Below are positions 1 through 8,304 of a stretch of 62,395 bases of DNA, piece after piece. Position 1 is the first letter of the stretch, and each line of letters starts with the position of its first letter. Under the pieces are notes generated by a model, which was not told the DNA's origin, searched no databases, and was given only the letters and a program-made list of their open reading frames with translations. A program made the translations under genes and the position numbers. The DNA comes from Spirosoma spitsbergense DSM 19989. GTDB taxonomy: Bacteria; Bacteroidota; Bacteroidia; Cytophagales; Spirosomataceae. Where the stretch lies: contig NZ_KB893550.1 of NCBI RefSeq assembly GCF_000374085.1, forward strand, positions 1 to 62,395, given 5' to 3'.

Positions 1-193
1 AATTTTATGGGATTACGAAACGGTCCGCAACCTGATTAGCCAGACTTCCACTCAAACAGGATTGTCGGTAGTGGTACGAATAGTGGAAAAGCAATACGAA
101 AAGGGACTAAAAACGGCGCGGTCGGAAATTGACCTGACCCGCATTCGCCCTCATCCAATCAATCCACAACTTACCTATCTCGTACTTGCTTAA
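1..193 (+). CDS. C-terminal end of an ISAzo13-type transposase (cut by window edge)
   Basis: The frame starting at base 2 is open to TAA at 191-193 and encodes about 63 residues. It contains YETVRNLISQTSTQTGLSV followed by a Y-x-K-G-x-K stretch, which resembles the end of ISAzo13 / Rhodopirellula-type DDE transposases (YetvvnlI..TtTktGL...Y..G.k). The usual closing WNY motif is replaced here by QLTYLVLA, so the copy may be divergent or decayed. The DDE residues would lie left of the window. Recognition is from the tail only, so the family call is moderate. Confidence 0.6.
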   Translation, partial: ILWDYETVRNLISQTSTQTGLSVVVRIVEKQYEKGLKTARSEIDLTRIRPHPINPQLTYLVLA

Positions 194-247
194 AATGTCA
201 CCTTATTTTATCAGCATTACTTATTGTGGGGTAAAAACTATTCCACT

Positions 248-1699
248 ATGAACGTTCGTTTGCTTCCACTCCTGTTGCTGTTTTGTTTTCCTTCTTTTGC
301 CCAGCAGCCTGTTTACAAAGAATTTGAAGTAGACAGCACTGCACAGCCACGCGGGGGTATGTCATTTCTGAACACGTATCTCCAGACCAATCTTCGTAAA
401 CCCACCCCCATTGAAGCCGAGGGTATAGGAGGTCGCGCGATCCTGAGTGCCGTTGTGGAACCGGATGGACGCTTATCGTCGGTTACCGTGCTAAAAGGCC
501 TGCACCCCGATCTGGACCGTGAAGCCGTGCGGGCTGTTTCACTTTTTCAGGCCTGGAAACCCGCCAAAAAAGGAGGACAGGTCGTGCGGCAGCAAACGGT
601 TATACCCGTCGCGTTCGCCAAAAACACGCCCTTCGTTTACCAGAACGGAGCAAAAATCCTGTACTTCGATGCGGACTCCAAACTCGTAGACAGTACACAG
701 GCCCGTTACAAACAGAGCACGTTGATTAGTGCCGAAGGCCAGCCGGCGGGTTATATTGTCCTGTACGAACAGAAGGGAAAATCCTGGAAGGAAATTAACC
801 GGTCGCCACTTATCCGTAAATTAAAATCGTATCAGAATGATGCCGGAAAGTGGGTGCATCAGGTAGGCCATCAAAACGCGGATTTACGGTGGGAAGGCCT
901 GCTGGTTGAAACTGATGAAGATGGAAACCGCTTTCGTCAGGCCTACTACAAAAATGGGAAACGGGTTGACGATGAGTTCGTCTATTACCCAGTTGGCATG
1001 GTAGCCCGTAAAATTGAATCTCTGGATTCTACTGATGCGTTAACATCCTGGTACCCGAATGGACAAATTAAAGAAATCCGGACCGGAGCCAGGGATAAGC
1101 AAATTGGGGCTCCCCAACAGGATAAGGTCATTGCGTTCTGGGATAATACCGGAAAGCAACTGGTAGCCGATGGAAATGGACAAGCTACGTTTATAGCCCG
1201 CCGAAAATCGTGCAATGACACCATCCAGTACACGAATTTCATTGAACAGGGGAGCTTCAAAAACGGACTTAAACACGGTGACTGGTCTGGTCGGTACGCC
1301 GATGGCTCTTATTTCTACAAAGAGACGTACTGGGATGGTGCGTTTAAGGGTGGTAAAAACCGCACGGGTCAGGCTGACACTGTATTCTACGGTGTTATTG
1401 AGCAGCAACCGGAATTTCCGGAAGGTATGGCCGGCTTGGGAAAGTTCCTGAGCGAAAACCTTCAGTATCCCGTTAACGCCCAGAAAGCGGGTGTGCAGGG
1501 GAAAGTATTTGTCAGCTTCGTGGTGTGTACGGATGGTACCCTGTGCGATTATACCGTTTTGAAGGGCGTCCACCCCGATGTGGATCAGGAAGCCCTTCGG
1601 GTGGTCAAAAAGATGAGCGGACGCTGGAAACCGGGGGTACAGCGGGGGCAAAAGGTACGGGTTAAATACAACCTGCCGATCAACTTCAGTCTGTACTGA
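248..1699 (+). CDS. Secreted protein with two TonB C-terminal-like domains and a MORN/YwqK-like middle
   Basis: The protein has 483 residues when started at ATG 248; the frame extends upstream to TTG 224, but only the ATG gives a clean signal peptide (MNVRLLPLLLLFCFPSFAQQ). A TonB-C-like fold follows at about residues 55-125 (GRAILSAVVEPDGRLSSVTV, then LHPDLDREAVRAV), and a second copy closes the protein (GKVFVSFVVCTDGTL, VHPDVDQEALRVV, WKPG). Between them lie YKNG, WYPNGQIKE and NGLKHGDWSG segments typical of YwqK/MORN-type repeats. No N-terminal membrane anchor or proline-rich linker is seen, so it is unlikely to be a classical energy transducer. A periplasmic or surface scaffold role is inference. 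Confidence 0.7.
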   Translation: MNVRLLPLLLLFCFPSFAQQPVYKEFEVDSTAQPRGGMSFLNTYLQTNLRKPTPIEAEGIGGRAILSAVVEPDGRLSSVTVLKGLHPDLDREAVRAVSLFQAWKPAKKGGQVVRQQTVIPVAFAKNTPFVYQNGAKILYFDADSKLVDSTQARYKQSTLISAEGQPAGYIVLYEQKGKSWKEINRSPLIRKLKSYQNDAGKWVHQVGHQNADLRWEGLLVETDEDGNRFRQAYYKNGKRVDDEFVYYPVGMVARKIESLDSTDALTSWYPNGQIKEIRTGARDKQIGAPQQDKVIAFWDNTGKQLVADGNGQATFIARRKSCNDTIQYTNFIEQGSFKNGLKHGDWSGRYADGSYFYKETYWDGAFKGGKNRTGQADTVFYGVIEQQPEFPEGMAGLGKFLSENLQYPVNAQKAGVQGKVFVSFVVCTDGTLCDYTVLKGVHPDVDQEALRVVKKMSGRWKPGVQRGQKVRVKYNLPINFSLY

Positions 1700-1720
1700 T
1701 GGATTTCATGAGGCATACAA

Positions 1721-1751
1721 GTTGAAACCCGTGGATACGTTTGTATTTTTG
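1721..1751 (+). promoter_or_regulatory. Bacteroidota-type promoter for gcvT
   Basis: A TTG at 1722-1724 is followed after 19 bases by TATTTTTG at 1744-1751. This fits the Bacteroidota housekeeping consensus TTG-N19-21-TAnnTTTG. It ends 19 bases before the gcvT ATG and implies a short leader. Confidence 0.55.
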
Positions 1752-1770
1752 CCCGATAATATCCGTATAC

Positions 1771-2862
1771 ATGTCGCTAAAGCAGGTTCCCCTTCATCAC
1801 ATTCACCAACAGGCAGGCGCTAAAATTGTGCCGTTCGCGGGTTTCCAGATGCCCGTTCGCTACTCCTCCGACCTCGACGAACACAATACCGTCCGGAATA
1901 GTGTCGGCATTTTCGATGTCTCACACATGGGCGAGTTTATCCTCAAAGGGGAAGGAGCCCTGGATTTGATTCAGCGCGTTTCGGCCAACGATGCCAGTGT
2001 ATTGTTCGATGGCAAAGTACAATATAGCTACCTGCCTAATGGCCGGGGCGGCATTGTGGATGACCTGCTGGTGTACCGCATCAATGAGCTGGAATATATG
2101 CTCGTCGTAAACGCATCCAATATCGAAAAAGACTGGAACTGGATCAGTCAGCACGCATCGGATTACATCTTGACAATGGTCAATGTATCGGACGATATGT
2201 GTTTGTTTGCCGTGCAGGGACCACTGGCTGCTAAAGCGTTACAATCCCTCACCGAAGCCGATCTGGATTCGATGGCATATTATACCTTCGAGAAAACCGA
2301 TTTCGCCGGATGCGCCAATGTCATTGTATCCGCAACGGGGTACACGGGCGCGGGGGGCTTTGAAATTTACGTGTCCAGCCACCAGGCAGAAATCGTCTGG
2401 AAGGCCATCATGCAGGCGGGCGAGCCCTACGGTATCAAGCCCATCGGCCTCGGTGCCCGCGACACGCTGCGGCTCGAAATGGGCTACAACCTGTACGGCA
2501 ACGACATCACCGACGAAACATCACCCATTGAAGCGGGTCTGGGCTGGGTTACCAAGTTCACCCATCCGTTCATTGATGCCGATGCGCTGAAAGCGCAAAA
2601 AGAACAGGGTGTACCGCGTAAACTGGTTGGCTTCCAGCTACTGGACCGGGGTGTTCCGCGTGGACATTACGAACTGACCGATGCCGAGGGCACTCCCATT
2701 GGTGAGGTAACGTCCGGCACCCAGTCGCCCACGCTGGGCAAAGGTGTTGGACTGGGTTACGTGCAAACGGCCTTCAGCAAACCCGGCTCCGAAATTTTTG
2801 TAAATGTCCGGGGCAAATTGCTCAAAGCCCAGGTCGTTAAACTTCCCTTCGTGAAAAAATAA
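1771..2862 (+). CDS. gcvT: Aminomethyltransferase (glycine cleavage system T protein)
   Basis: The protein has 363 residues, the usual GcvT length, starting at ATG 1771. GcvT transfers the methylene group from the aminomethyl-lipoyl H protein to tetrahydrofolate and releases ammonia. Family landmarks are VPFAGFQMPVRYSS near the N-terminus, VGIFDVSHMGEF, a folate-domain YTGAGGFEIYV, GLGARDTLRLEMGYNLYGND and the C-terminal GEVTSGTQSPTLGKGVGLGY. An in-frame TTG upstream (1741) lies inside the -7 element and is rejected as a start. The other gcv genes are not in the window, so gcvT stands alone here. Confidence 0.95.
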   Translation: MSLKQVPLHHIHQQAGAKIVPFAGFQMPVRYSSDLDEHNTVRNSVGIFDVSHMGEFILKGEGALDLIQRVSANDASVLFDGKVQYSYLPNGRGGIVDDLLVYRINELEYMLVVNASNIEKDWNWISQHASDYILTMVNVSDDMCLFAVQGPLAAKALQSLTEADLDSMAYYTFEKTDFAGCANVIVSATGYTGAGGFEIYVSSHQAEIVWKAIMQAGEPYGIKPIGLGARDTLRLEMGYNLYGNDITDETSPIEAGLGWVTKFTHPFIDADALKAQKEQGVPRKLVGFQLLDRGVPRGHYELTDAEGTPIGEVTSGTQSPTLGKGVGLGYVQTAFSKPGSEIFVNVRGKLLKAQVVKLPFVKK

Positions 2863-2946
2863 CCAGGATTTTAGCGGGATTTAAACGATTAGACAAGATT
2901 TTCCCAGCATCCTGTAAATCATTTGAATCTTGCTAAAATCCCGGTT
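2861..2946. repeat. Intergenic imperfect inverted-repeat element
   Basis: The gap between gcvT and the comB-like gene is almost filled by an inverted structure. AACCAGGATTTTAGC at 2861-2875 pairs with GCTAAAATCCCGGTT at 2932-2946, and the inner part holds further AAGATT/AATCTT complementarity. I recall similar AT-rich elements recurring between genes in Cytophagales genomes, but that was not checked here. Confidence 0.5.
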
Positions 2947-2954
2947 CAGCTCCT

Positions 2955-3665
2955 ATGAAACAAATTGACGTTTGCTTAACTCCCGACCTATTGCACCTGC
3001 ATACCATCGAAAACACGATTGTTGTGGTTGCCGATGTATTTCGGGCTACTTCGTGTATGGTAACGGCCTTTGCGTATGGCGTGAATAGTATTATTCCGGT
3101 GGCCACCGTTGAGGAATGCCGCCAGTGGCAGGAACGGGGCTATCTGGCCGCTGCCGAACGTAATGCAAAGAAAGTTGATGGATTTGAACTGGATAATTCA
3201 CCGTTCACGTACATGGACCAGCGCATCCGGGGGGCCAACGTGGCCATGACCACCACCAACGGTACACTGGCCATAACCCGCTCCCGGTCGGCAGTGAAAG
3301 TACTGGTGGGGTCGTTCCTGAATCTGGACGCTATTGTCCGTTACCTCAAAACCGAAGGATACGATGTCATGGTGCTTTGTGCGGGCTGGAAAGGCCGCGT
3401 CAATCTGGAAGATACCCTGTTTGCCGGTGCGTTGGTCGAACGCCTGAAAGACAGCTATGCCATGGCCGAAGACAGCGCCATTATGGCCTGGCGGTTATAT
3501 AGTGAGGGCAAGAGCAATCTGATGACTTACATGGCCAATGCGTCCCACATTCGCAGGCTCCAGCGGCTAGGAATCCAGAAAGATATTCCTTACTGCCTCC
3601 AGCACAACCTCTACGATGTTGTTCCAGTGCTTAGAGGCAATGCGCTGGTGAAGATGAATGCCTGA
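2955..3665 (+). CDS. comB: ComB-family 2-phosphosulfolactate phosphatase-like protein
   Basis: The protein has 236 residues and matches the ComB family throughout: IDVCLTPDLLHLH, VVVADVFRATSCMVTAFAYG, AAERNAKKVDGFELDNSP and a central TTTNGTLAITRS motif. Characterised ComB removes phosphate from (R)-2-phospho-3-sulfolactate in coenzyme M synthesis. Bacteroidota are not methanogens, so the substrate here is uncertain and may belong to sulfonate metabolism (inference). It is followed by a strong terminator shared with the convergent ceramidase-like gene. Confidence 0.85.
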   Translation: MKQIDVCLTPDLLHLHTIENTIVVVADVFRATSCMVTAFAYGVNSIIPVATVEECRQWQERGYLAAAERNAKKVDGFELDNSPFTYMDQRIRGANVAMTTTNGTLAITRSRSAVKVLVGSFLNLDAIVRYLKTEGYDVMVLCAGWKGRVNLEDTLFAGALVERLKDSYAMAEDSAIMAWRLYSEGKSNLMTYMANASHIRRLQRLGIQKDIPYCLQHNLYDVVPVLRGNALVKMNA

Positions 3666-3677
3666 TATTCGGTGCGT

Positions 3678-3716
3678 ATATAGCCGTTCCTGTTCCAGGA
3701 ACGGCTATATTTTTTT
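3678..3716 (+). terminator. Strong terminator after comB, overlapping the convergent stop codon
   Basis: Two 15-base arms (3678-3692 and 3696-3710; ATATAGCCGTTCCTG and its complement) pair around a 3-base loop and are followed by a T run at 3711-3716. The stop codon of the minus-strand neighbour (3705-3707) lies in the right arm, so one hairpin punctuates both convergent genes. Confidence 0.9.
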
Positions 3717-5063
3717 CAGCAGCCCCATCATCATTTCCTCAAAATAAGCCCCGTTGTAGGGGCCGAACCAGTTCATGTCGCGCACTTCGTAGGTTGAGCG
3801 GTTATAGTAGGCATCGGGCGTTACATAGCCAATGTAGCCTCCTTCAAAACTGGTAATCATCAGATTGACCGCTTTCTTTTTGGCCAATGGGGTAAAATCT
3901 GCCACAAACTCCCCCGAAAAATCGCAGGGAGTTCCCAATAGTACGGTCTGGCCAACGCGCAGAGCTTTCAGATCGGATGGATAATCGCCGTATACGCTGT
4001 AAAACAACCAGGGCCTCACCCGCCAGTTGCCAATGACCCGCGGGTGGGGTTCGCGCAAATCCAGCGGCAGCGTCAGAATGGCCAGACTACTGTCGGACTG
4101 AGTCTGGATAGTAGGTACGGTTCGCTCAATGCGGTTGGCTAGGTCACCGGCGTAATTCCGAATTTCGGCAAAATCGGTATTCCCCTTTGCTTCGGGTCCG
4201 GTACTACCCACTGCCCCTGCCAGAAAGACAGCAAAATCCGCCGATTTCTTTTCCAGACGATCAACCAGCGAACCGGGGTAATCGCGACTGAGGTAGTTCC
4301 ACATACTATCCTCAAACAGCGTGGCATGACCCGCAAACGTACAAAGCAGGGCCGATTCGCCCGTGGTAGTCTTCTGTAGTTTTAATAGCCGGATCAGCCC
4401 GTCAAGCGGGCGGGTCGGGCCGGAGTTTCCAAGTCGGTTATAGATATGATCCGTTGCATCCGTCTGTCCAAAACCAACCTGTACGGGAGCCATCGTTTTT
4501 TGAGCCTCGCGAATGGCATTCAACACCCCGTCGGTAATGCGGGTCACGATTTTTTCGTCGTATTCACCAGCAATCAATTCGCCGACCAGCCCCGGTGCCC
4601 AACCGCCAATGCTGTTATGCGAATGGATGGCGCCCATGTACATGTTCTCCCACCGAAGCCCTACTTCCGGCAGTCGTTTTTTCAACGATGCAACCACCGT
4701 GGGCGGAGTAATCAGCAGGTCCAAACCAACAATCGCCACCTTCATACTACCGTTAGTTAACACAATAGCCCGGACAAAAATGGAATCGCTGACGATGTGC
4801 CAATGCTTACCCCGGCGGGCACCGTAACCACCGGTAGGCGTAGTGTAAGGGGGTGTAATGTTCATTTTCGCCCAGCCCGCCCGCAACGGCTCCGTTGCGG
4901 GTGGTGGTGCAGGCAGTTGTTCCAGGCGTTGTTTTGTTTGCTGGTAATACGCCATTTGCTGATAAGGCGTATCATCAACCGGGGCCAGGCTAACTGCCAG
5001 GAACACCAGGATTAAGACAAATAGTGCTAACAGCACTTTCAGGAAAATACGAAGGAATTTCAT
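3705..5063 (-). CDS. Neutral/alkaline ceramidase-like secreted hydrolase
   Basis: The protein has 452 residues from ATG 5063; the frame runs further upstream to 5147, but the 5063 start gives a clean signal or anchor helix (FLKVLLALFVLILVFLAVSL). The body matches the neutral ceramidase N-terminal family: GWAKMNITPPYTTPTGGYGA, FVRAIVLTNGSMKVAIVGLD and MYMGAIHSHNSIGG (metal-binding His pair), then FAGHATLFEDSM and a late GGYIGYVTPDAYY. Ceramidases cut the N-acyl bond of ceramides. Many bacterial homologues lack the C-terminal domain, as this one appears to, so the true substrate is open. It is probably exported and membrane-tethered. Confidence 0.75.
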   Translation of the reverse strand: MKFLRIFLKVLLALFVLILVFLAVSLAPVDDTPYQQMAYYQQTKQRLEQLPAPPPATEPLRAGWAKMNITPPYTTPTGGYGARRGKHWHIVSDSIFVRAIVLTNGSMKVAIVGLDLLITPPTVVASLKKRLPEVGLRWENMYMGAIHSHNSIGGWAPGLVGELIAGEYDEKIVTRITDGVLNAIREAQKTMAPVQVGFGQTDATDHIYNRLGNSGPTRPLDGLIRLLKLQKTTTGESALLCTFAGHATLFEDSMWNYLSRDYPGSLVDRLEKKSADFAVFLAGAVGSTGPEAKGNTDFAEIRNYAGDLANRIERTVPTIQTQSDSSLAILTLPLDLREPHPRVIGNWRVRPWLFYSVYGDYPSDLKALRVGQTVLLGTPCDFSGEFVADFTPLAKKKAVNLMITSFEGGYIGYVTPDAYYNRSTYEVRDMNWFGPYNGAYFEEMMMGLLKKI

Positions 5064-5210
5064 GCCGGAGCCGCCAGAGATGGCGAATTTTAACGCAAGC
5101 AACGAAAAAAGCGACGGATTGGAAAAGTAGGGGACAAAAAAAGGCACCAGGGAAAATCCCCGATGCCTTCCGTCACCCTACCGGTTTCCCGGTCTCCCTA
5201 TTATATACTA

Positions 5211-5954
5211 CTACCCAAGAAATGGGGCCGCAATGGCCAAAACCGCAGCTTTGGTCAAAGGCTCGTCAAATGCTTCCCGGAATGAATCATCGGTGAAGCC
5301 AGTTGTGTTTGGCAACGTTTTTAAAGCAACCCCTCCCTGAGTAAATGTTGTTTGAGCCGGATCAGAAACCCAGCCTTTCAGGCCCAGTATCCGACGGACT
5401 TCCGACGCATGGCGCGCTTCGACCGAGTGGATTTGCAGGGCTGTTGTCAGGATGGCTTTATCGTTGATCAGTTCACCCGCCTGTCCTTTGTAAGCGGCTA
5501 CACCCGTATCTTCCAGCGCGCGGGCTGTGGCCAGAAACGTGGCATAACTGGTGAAGGTACCGGTTGGGTACTTAAACGTTGGCTTGGCTGGGGCTGCTGT
5601 TCCCAGCGCACCTTTCAACAAGGCTACGTGGGCAGCCTCGTGCTTGCTGATCTGGGCAATTACTTTTGTATCGGCAGCCGGGATAAGACCGGAAGCGGCC
5701 AGACCCATGCGGTAAAATTCGTCTTCCAGGTACTCCAGTGTAAGAGCAAACTGTAATGTAGCGACAGCGGCTGCAGAAGGAGCACCCGACTGAGCCAGTG
5801 CTTTGTTCAGGCTGCCTGCAACGATAGCCGGAATACCAGCGGCTACCAGATTGGAGCCAAACTTGAGAAGATTCCGACGTGAGTAAAAGCTGTAACGCTC
5901 ACTAACTTCCGGGTCAATCTGCTCTATATCAGAGATTATCTTAAATAAATTCAT
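5211..5954 (-). CDS. Tat-exported ferritin-like domain protein
   Basis: The protein has 247 residues. Near the N-terminus SRRNLLKFG followed by a hydrophobic segment and ALAQS forms a twin-arginine signal. The mature part fits the Ferritin_2-type four-helix family: LQFALTLEYLEDEFYRMG, ISKHEAAHVALLKGAL and IHSVEARHASEVRRILG supply the E / ExxH-type helices. Homologues are often annotated as ferritin-like or dessication-related proteins; the activity is not established. It lies 14 bases downstream of a paralogue on the same strand, so the two form an operon. Confidence 0.85.
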   Translation of the reverse strand: MNLFKIISDIEQIDPEVSERYSFYSRRNLLKFGSNLVAAGIPAIVAGSLNKALAQSGAPSAAAVATLQFALTLEYLEDEFYRMGLAASGLIPAADTKVIAQISKHEAAHVALLKGALGTAAPAKPTFKYPTGTFTSYATFLATARALEDTGVAAYKGQAGELINDKAILTTALQIHSVEARHASEVRRILGLKGWVSDPAQTTFTQGGVALKTLPNTTGFTDDSFREAFDEPLTKAAVLAIAAPFLG

Positions 5955-5968
5955 AGCGTTGTTCAGGT

Positions 5969-6685
5969 TTACTTCGGAAGGTTAGTGGCGGTAATCTGCG
6001 TTTTTACATACGTTTGAGCAATGGGTAGCACAACAGACGGGGCATCTGCTTTATCAAGACCCGTTGCAGGTGCTACAATATCGTCACCAGCGAAATCAGC
6101 TGATTTCGGATTCAGCAGATCGCGGATGGCTGCTGCGTGACGGGCTTCTACCGATACGATCTTTCCGGCTAATGCCAGGTAGTTCACATCTTTGATCAAA
6201 GAACCCGCACCGTTGTATGCCGATACGCCTAAATCTTCAAAGGCTTTGGCTGTATTGAGTACACTTGACCGGTCAGTAAACGTAATGGTCGTGAAGTTTG
6301 GGGTCAGGGCAGCAATAGCATTGGCGCCAAGAGCAGCCTTGAAAAACTCACGGTGGATAATTTCGTGATTGCGAATATCGGTCAGGAGCGTTTTCTCCGC
6401 ATCCGTCATGCCACTGTAAGGTGTAGCGATTACCTGCGTATAGAAAGCCGCTTCCAGTTGTTCCAGTGCGTAGGCATAATTCAGAATACTAACATCCCCC
6501 GAACCTAAATCAACCGGAGCCATTACCGTAGTTGGGTTTTCTTCACCATTCTTGCAGGAAGCCAGAATAGCACCACCGGTTGCAAAGGCACCAGCGTAGC
6601 GCAGGAATAGCCGGCGCCCTACTCGTACCGGCTCTAATTGACCCGGCAACATGCCCAGGCTTACTTCTTCTTGTTGCTTTTTCAT
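5969..6685 (-). CDS. Tat-exported ferritin-like domain lipoprotein, first of a pair
   Basis: The protein has 238 residues with VGRRLFLRYAGAFATGGAIL then ASCKNG: a twin-arginine motif and a lipobox-like Cys, so it is likely a Tat-exported lipoprotein. Ferritin-like helices are NYAYALEQLEAAFYTQV, DIRNHEIIHREFFKAALG and SVEARHAAAIRDLL. Length and residue spacing mirror the gene just downstream, which shows tandem duplication. The next gene upstream is divergent at 7134, and a long inverted repeat lies between them. Confidence 0.85.
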   Translation of the reverse strand: MKKQQEEVSLGMLPGQLEPVRVGRRLFLRYAGAFATGGAILASCKNGEENPTTVMAPVDLGSGDVSILNYAYALEQLEAAFYTQVIATPYSGMTDAEKTLLTDIRNHEIIHREFFKAALGANAIAALTPNFTTITFTDRSSVLNTAKAFEDLGVSAYNGAGSLIKDVNYLALAGKIVSVEARHAAAIRDLLNPKSADFAGDDIVAPATGLDKADAPSVVLPIAQTYVKTQITATNLPK

Positions 6686-7044
6686 ACAGGATAATTCGGT
6701 TTTGAACAGCCAAGCGTTCGGTACACTTACGGTAATCCCGGAATTTTAGATTTTCAACCGGAATAAAAAATGGAACCAGATGGTCGGAAAATTCGCCGGG
6801 AGATGGAATAGCAATTCTCTGCGGCACCGTTTTATGGTTGACAGTTAACAGTTGTGAGTCGAAGCAAAGAAAGCTTTCGTAACCTTTTTGTGCCAAATAA
6901 ACATCCAGCAGCCCAGTCAAACCAGGCAGATACGCGTGTCGTAAAGCGTCAGAATAGAACAAAAAATCAGCCTGTAAAAGAACTATATCAGGCACATTGC
7001 GTTGTGTTATCGTTTTTGAACAAGTGGTCTCCCAACCGTTTTCA

Positions 7045-7096
7045 GGGGCTACCCCGCAAAACATCCGTGTACACAGTTTTTTTGCAGGGTAGCCCC
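7045..7096. repeat. Long inverted repeat in the divergent intergenic region
   Basis: GGGGCTACCCCGCAAAA at 7045-7061 is repeated in inverted form as TTTTGCAGGGTAGCCCC ending at 7096, with one mismatch in 17. The spacer is about 18 bases. The remainder of 6686-7133 shows no gene I can support. The element could be an operator for the divergent genes or the attenuator/terminator of a short transcript; it ends 37 bases before the small ORF at 7134. Confidence 0.6.
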
Positions 7097-7133
7097 AACG
7101 GTACGGAGTACTGAAATAAATTTACCCAATGCC

Positions 7134-7304
7134 ATGAATATTACGCAGGTGCGTGAACATCTTCACCGATTAATCGACGAAGTCGATGATTTATACGTTC
7201 TGAACGGATTATACCGTAACCTCATCGCCGACAAGCGTCAGCGCGAAGCCTATGAGCAGGAACAGGCGAAAAAACAGGCTCGCCCTGATAAATCGGCGCG
7301 CTGA
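7134..7304 (+). CDS. Small charged hypothetical protein, 56 residues
   Basis: ATG 7134 to TGA 7302-7304 encodes 56 residues beginning MNITQVREHLHRLIDEVDDL and ending in a Lys/Arg/Gln-rich tail. It is predicted to be helical throughout and is rich in acidic and basic residues. I do not recognise a family. It sits directly before the truncated IS630 element, and the transposase frame is continuous with its stop codon, so the element may have inserted at or near its end. Confidence 0.5.
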   Translation: MNITQVREHLHRLIDEVDDLYVLNGLYRNLIADKRQREAYEQEQAKKQARPDKSAR

Positions 7305-7712
7305 TTGCCGTTAGTTAGAAAGGCTGCTGATGGTGAGCGCAATGATGACCACGTTGAAAATAAAAGACAGCACGCCGTGAGCCATCAAGGCCAGGACATG
7401 GCAGCGCTAAAAACTATTTTTAATGTTTCTCATGCCACCATTAGTAACTGGCTCACAGCGTGGGAAACCAAGTGTATTGTCGGCTTACGAAACCAAGCCG
7501 GACAAGGTCGTAAGGCGATTCTGGTCTCAACTGATTTTGCACTTATTAAAGCTAAAGTACAACTTAACCCCCAACATTTGAAACTCGTACGAACCGAGTT
7601 GAAGGCCGAATTAGCCAAAGAATTCTCAGAAAAGACCTTAAAACGATTTTTAAAAAGTTTGCCGGGCCGCCGGGCGGTAAGGCCTCTTGGCGACGGTGGC
7701 GCAAGTGCTTGA
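7305..7712 (+). mobile_element. IS630-type transposase, first frame (HTH part), left end degraded
   Basis: The frame encodes the N-terminal DNA-binding half of an IS630-type transposase: MAALKTIFNVSHATISNWLT is the helix-turn-helix, then WETKCIVGLRNQAGQGRK and a second helical block ending LKRFLKS. The first residues before SHQGQDM do not look like the expected transposase start, and no left terminal repeat complementary to the right end (near 8290-8310) was found, so the left end is probably lost. ATG 7398 is the first good start. The reading passes into the next frame through a slippery site. Confidence 0.7.
7649..7655 (+). other. Candidate programmed -1 frameshift heptamer (T TTA AAA)
   Basis: In the zero frame the bases read T TTA AAA, an X-XXY-YYZ slippery heptamer. 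A -1 slip continues exactly into the DDE frame (KKFAGPPGG...). A GC-rich segment about six bases downstream (7661-7686) holds GGCC...GGCC and CCGCC/GGCGG complementarity that could form a stimulatory hairpin. IS630-type elements with split frames are known, so this may be native rather than a decay mutation. Confidence 0.6.
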
Positions 7713-8290
7713 AAAGCAAGCAGGATTCCCTAGAGTATACCGACAAAGTTGACCGCTTGGCTTACCTGTATGAACTTGATAATCAGGATCACATTGATTT
7801 ATATTTTGGTGATGAAGCCGGATTTCCGCTGAATATGAATGTACCATATGGTTGGCAATTTGCCGATGAACCGATTCGAATTTTACCCCAACGGGGCAAG
7901 CAAGTAAATGTTTTGGGGTTCATGAAATCGACCGGCGATCAGGTTCACACTGTTTCTAAAGAAGGCACCATGAAGGCTGAGTTTGTTGTCGAAGCAATCA
8001 ATTCCTGGCGCAGGGGCCTGAGGAAACCGACAGTTTTAGTGCTGGATAATGCCCGGATTCATCACTCTAAACTTGTCAAGGATTGTTTGGCCGGTTGGGA
8101 ATCGGAGAACCTATATGTATTTTTTTTGCCTGCCTACAGTCCTCACTTGAATCGAATTGAACGGTTGTGGCTAAAAGCCAAGCAACGATGGCTAAAGCCG
8201 ACTGACTATGCCGATTTAGCAACCTTAAAAGCGGCATTAGCTGAAATATGGGCGGGTTTTGGGGATACGTTTCGGGTTGCATTTAATTAA
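7709..8290 (+). mobile_element. IS630-type transposase, second frame (DDE catalytic part)
   Basis: This frame holds the catalytic core of an IS630/Tc1-mariner-type transposase: YFGDEAGFPLN (first Asp), VLVLDNARIHHSK (second Asp), then FFLPAYSPHLNRIERLWLK (Glu), followed by the typical C-terminal helix. The real start of this part is upstream through the frameshift at 7649-7655; the internal ATG is not expected to be used. All three catalytic residues are intact, so the protein could be active if both frames are joined, although the element lacks a recognisable left end. Confidence 0.85.
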
Positions 8291-8304
8291 TTATGTCCAA
8301 GTAC

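Noticed and set aside
1040..1651. 203-residue minus-strand ORF inside the TonB-domain gene
   Set aside because: It lies opposite a protein with clear domain matches and has no recognisable motif; it is a shadow frame.
6543..7064. 173-residue minus-strand ORF upstream of the ferritin-like gene
   Set aside because: It overlaps the Tat signal region in another frame, runs through the intergenic repeat and shows no motif.
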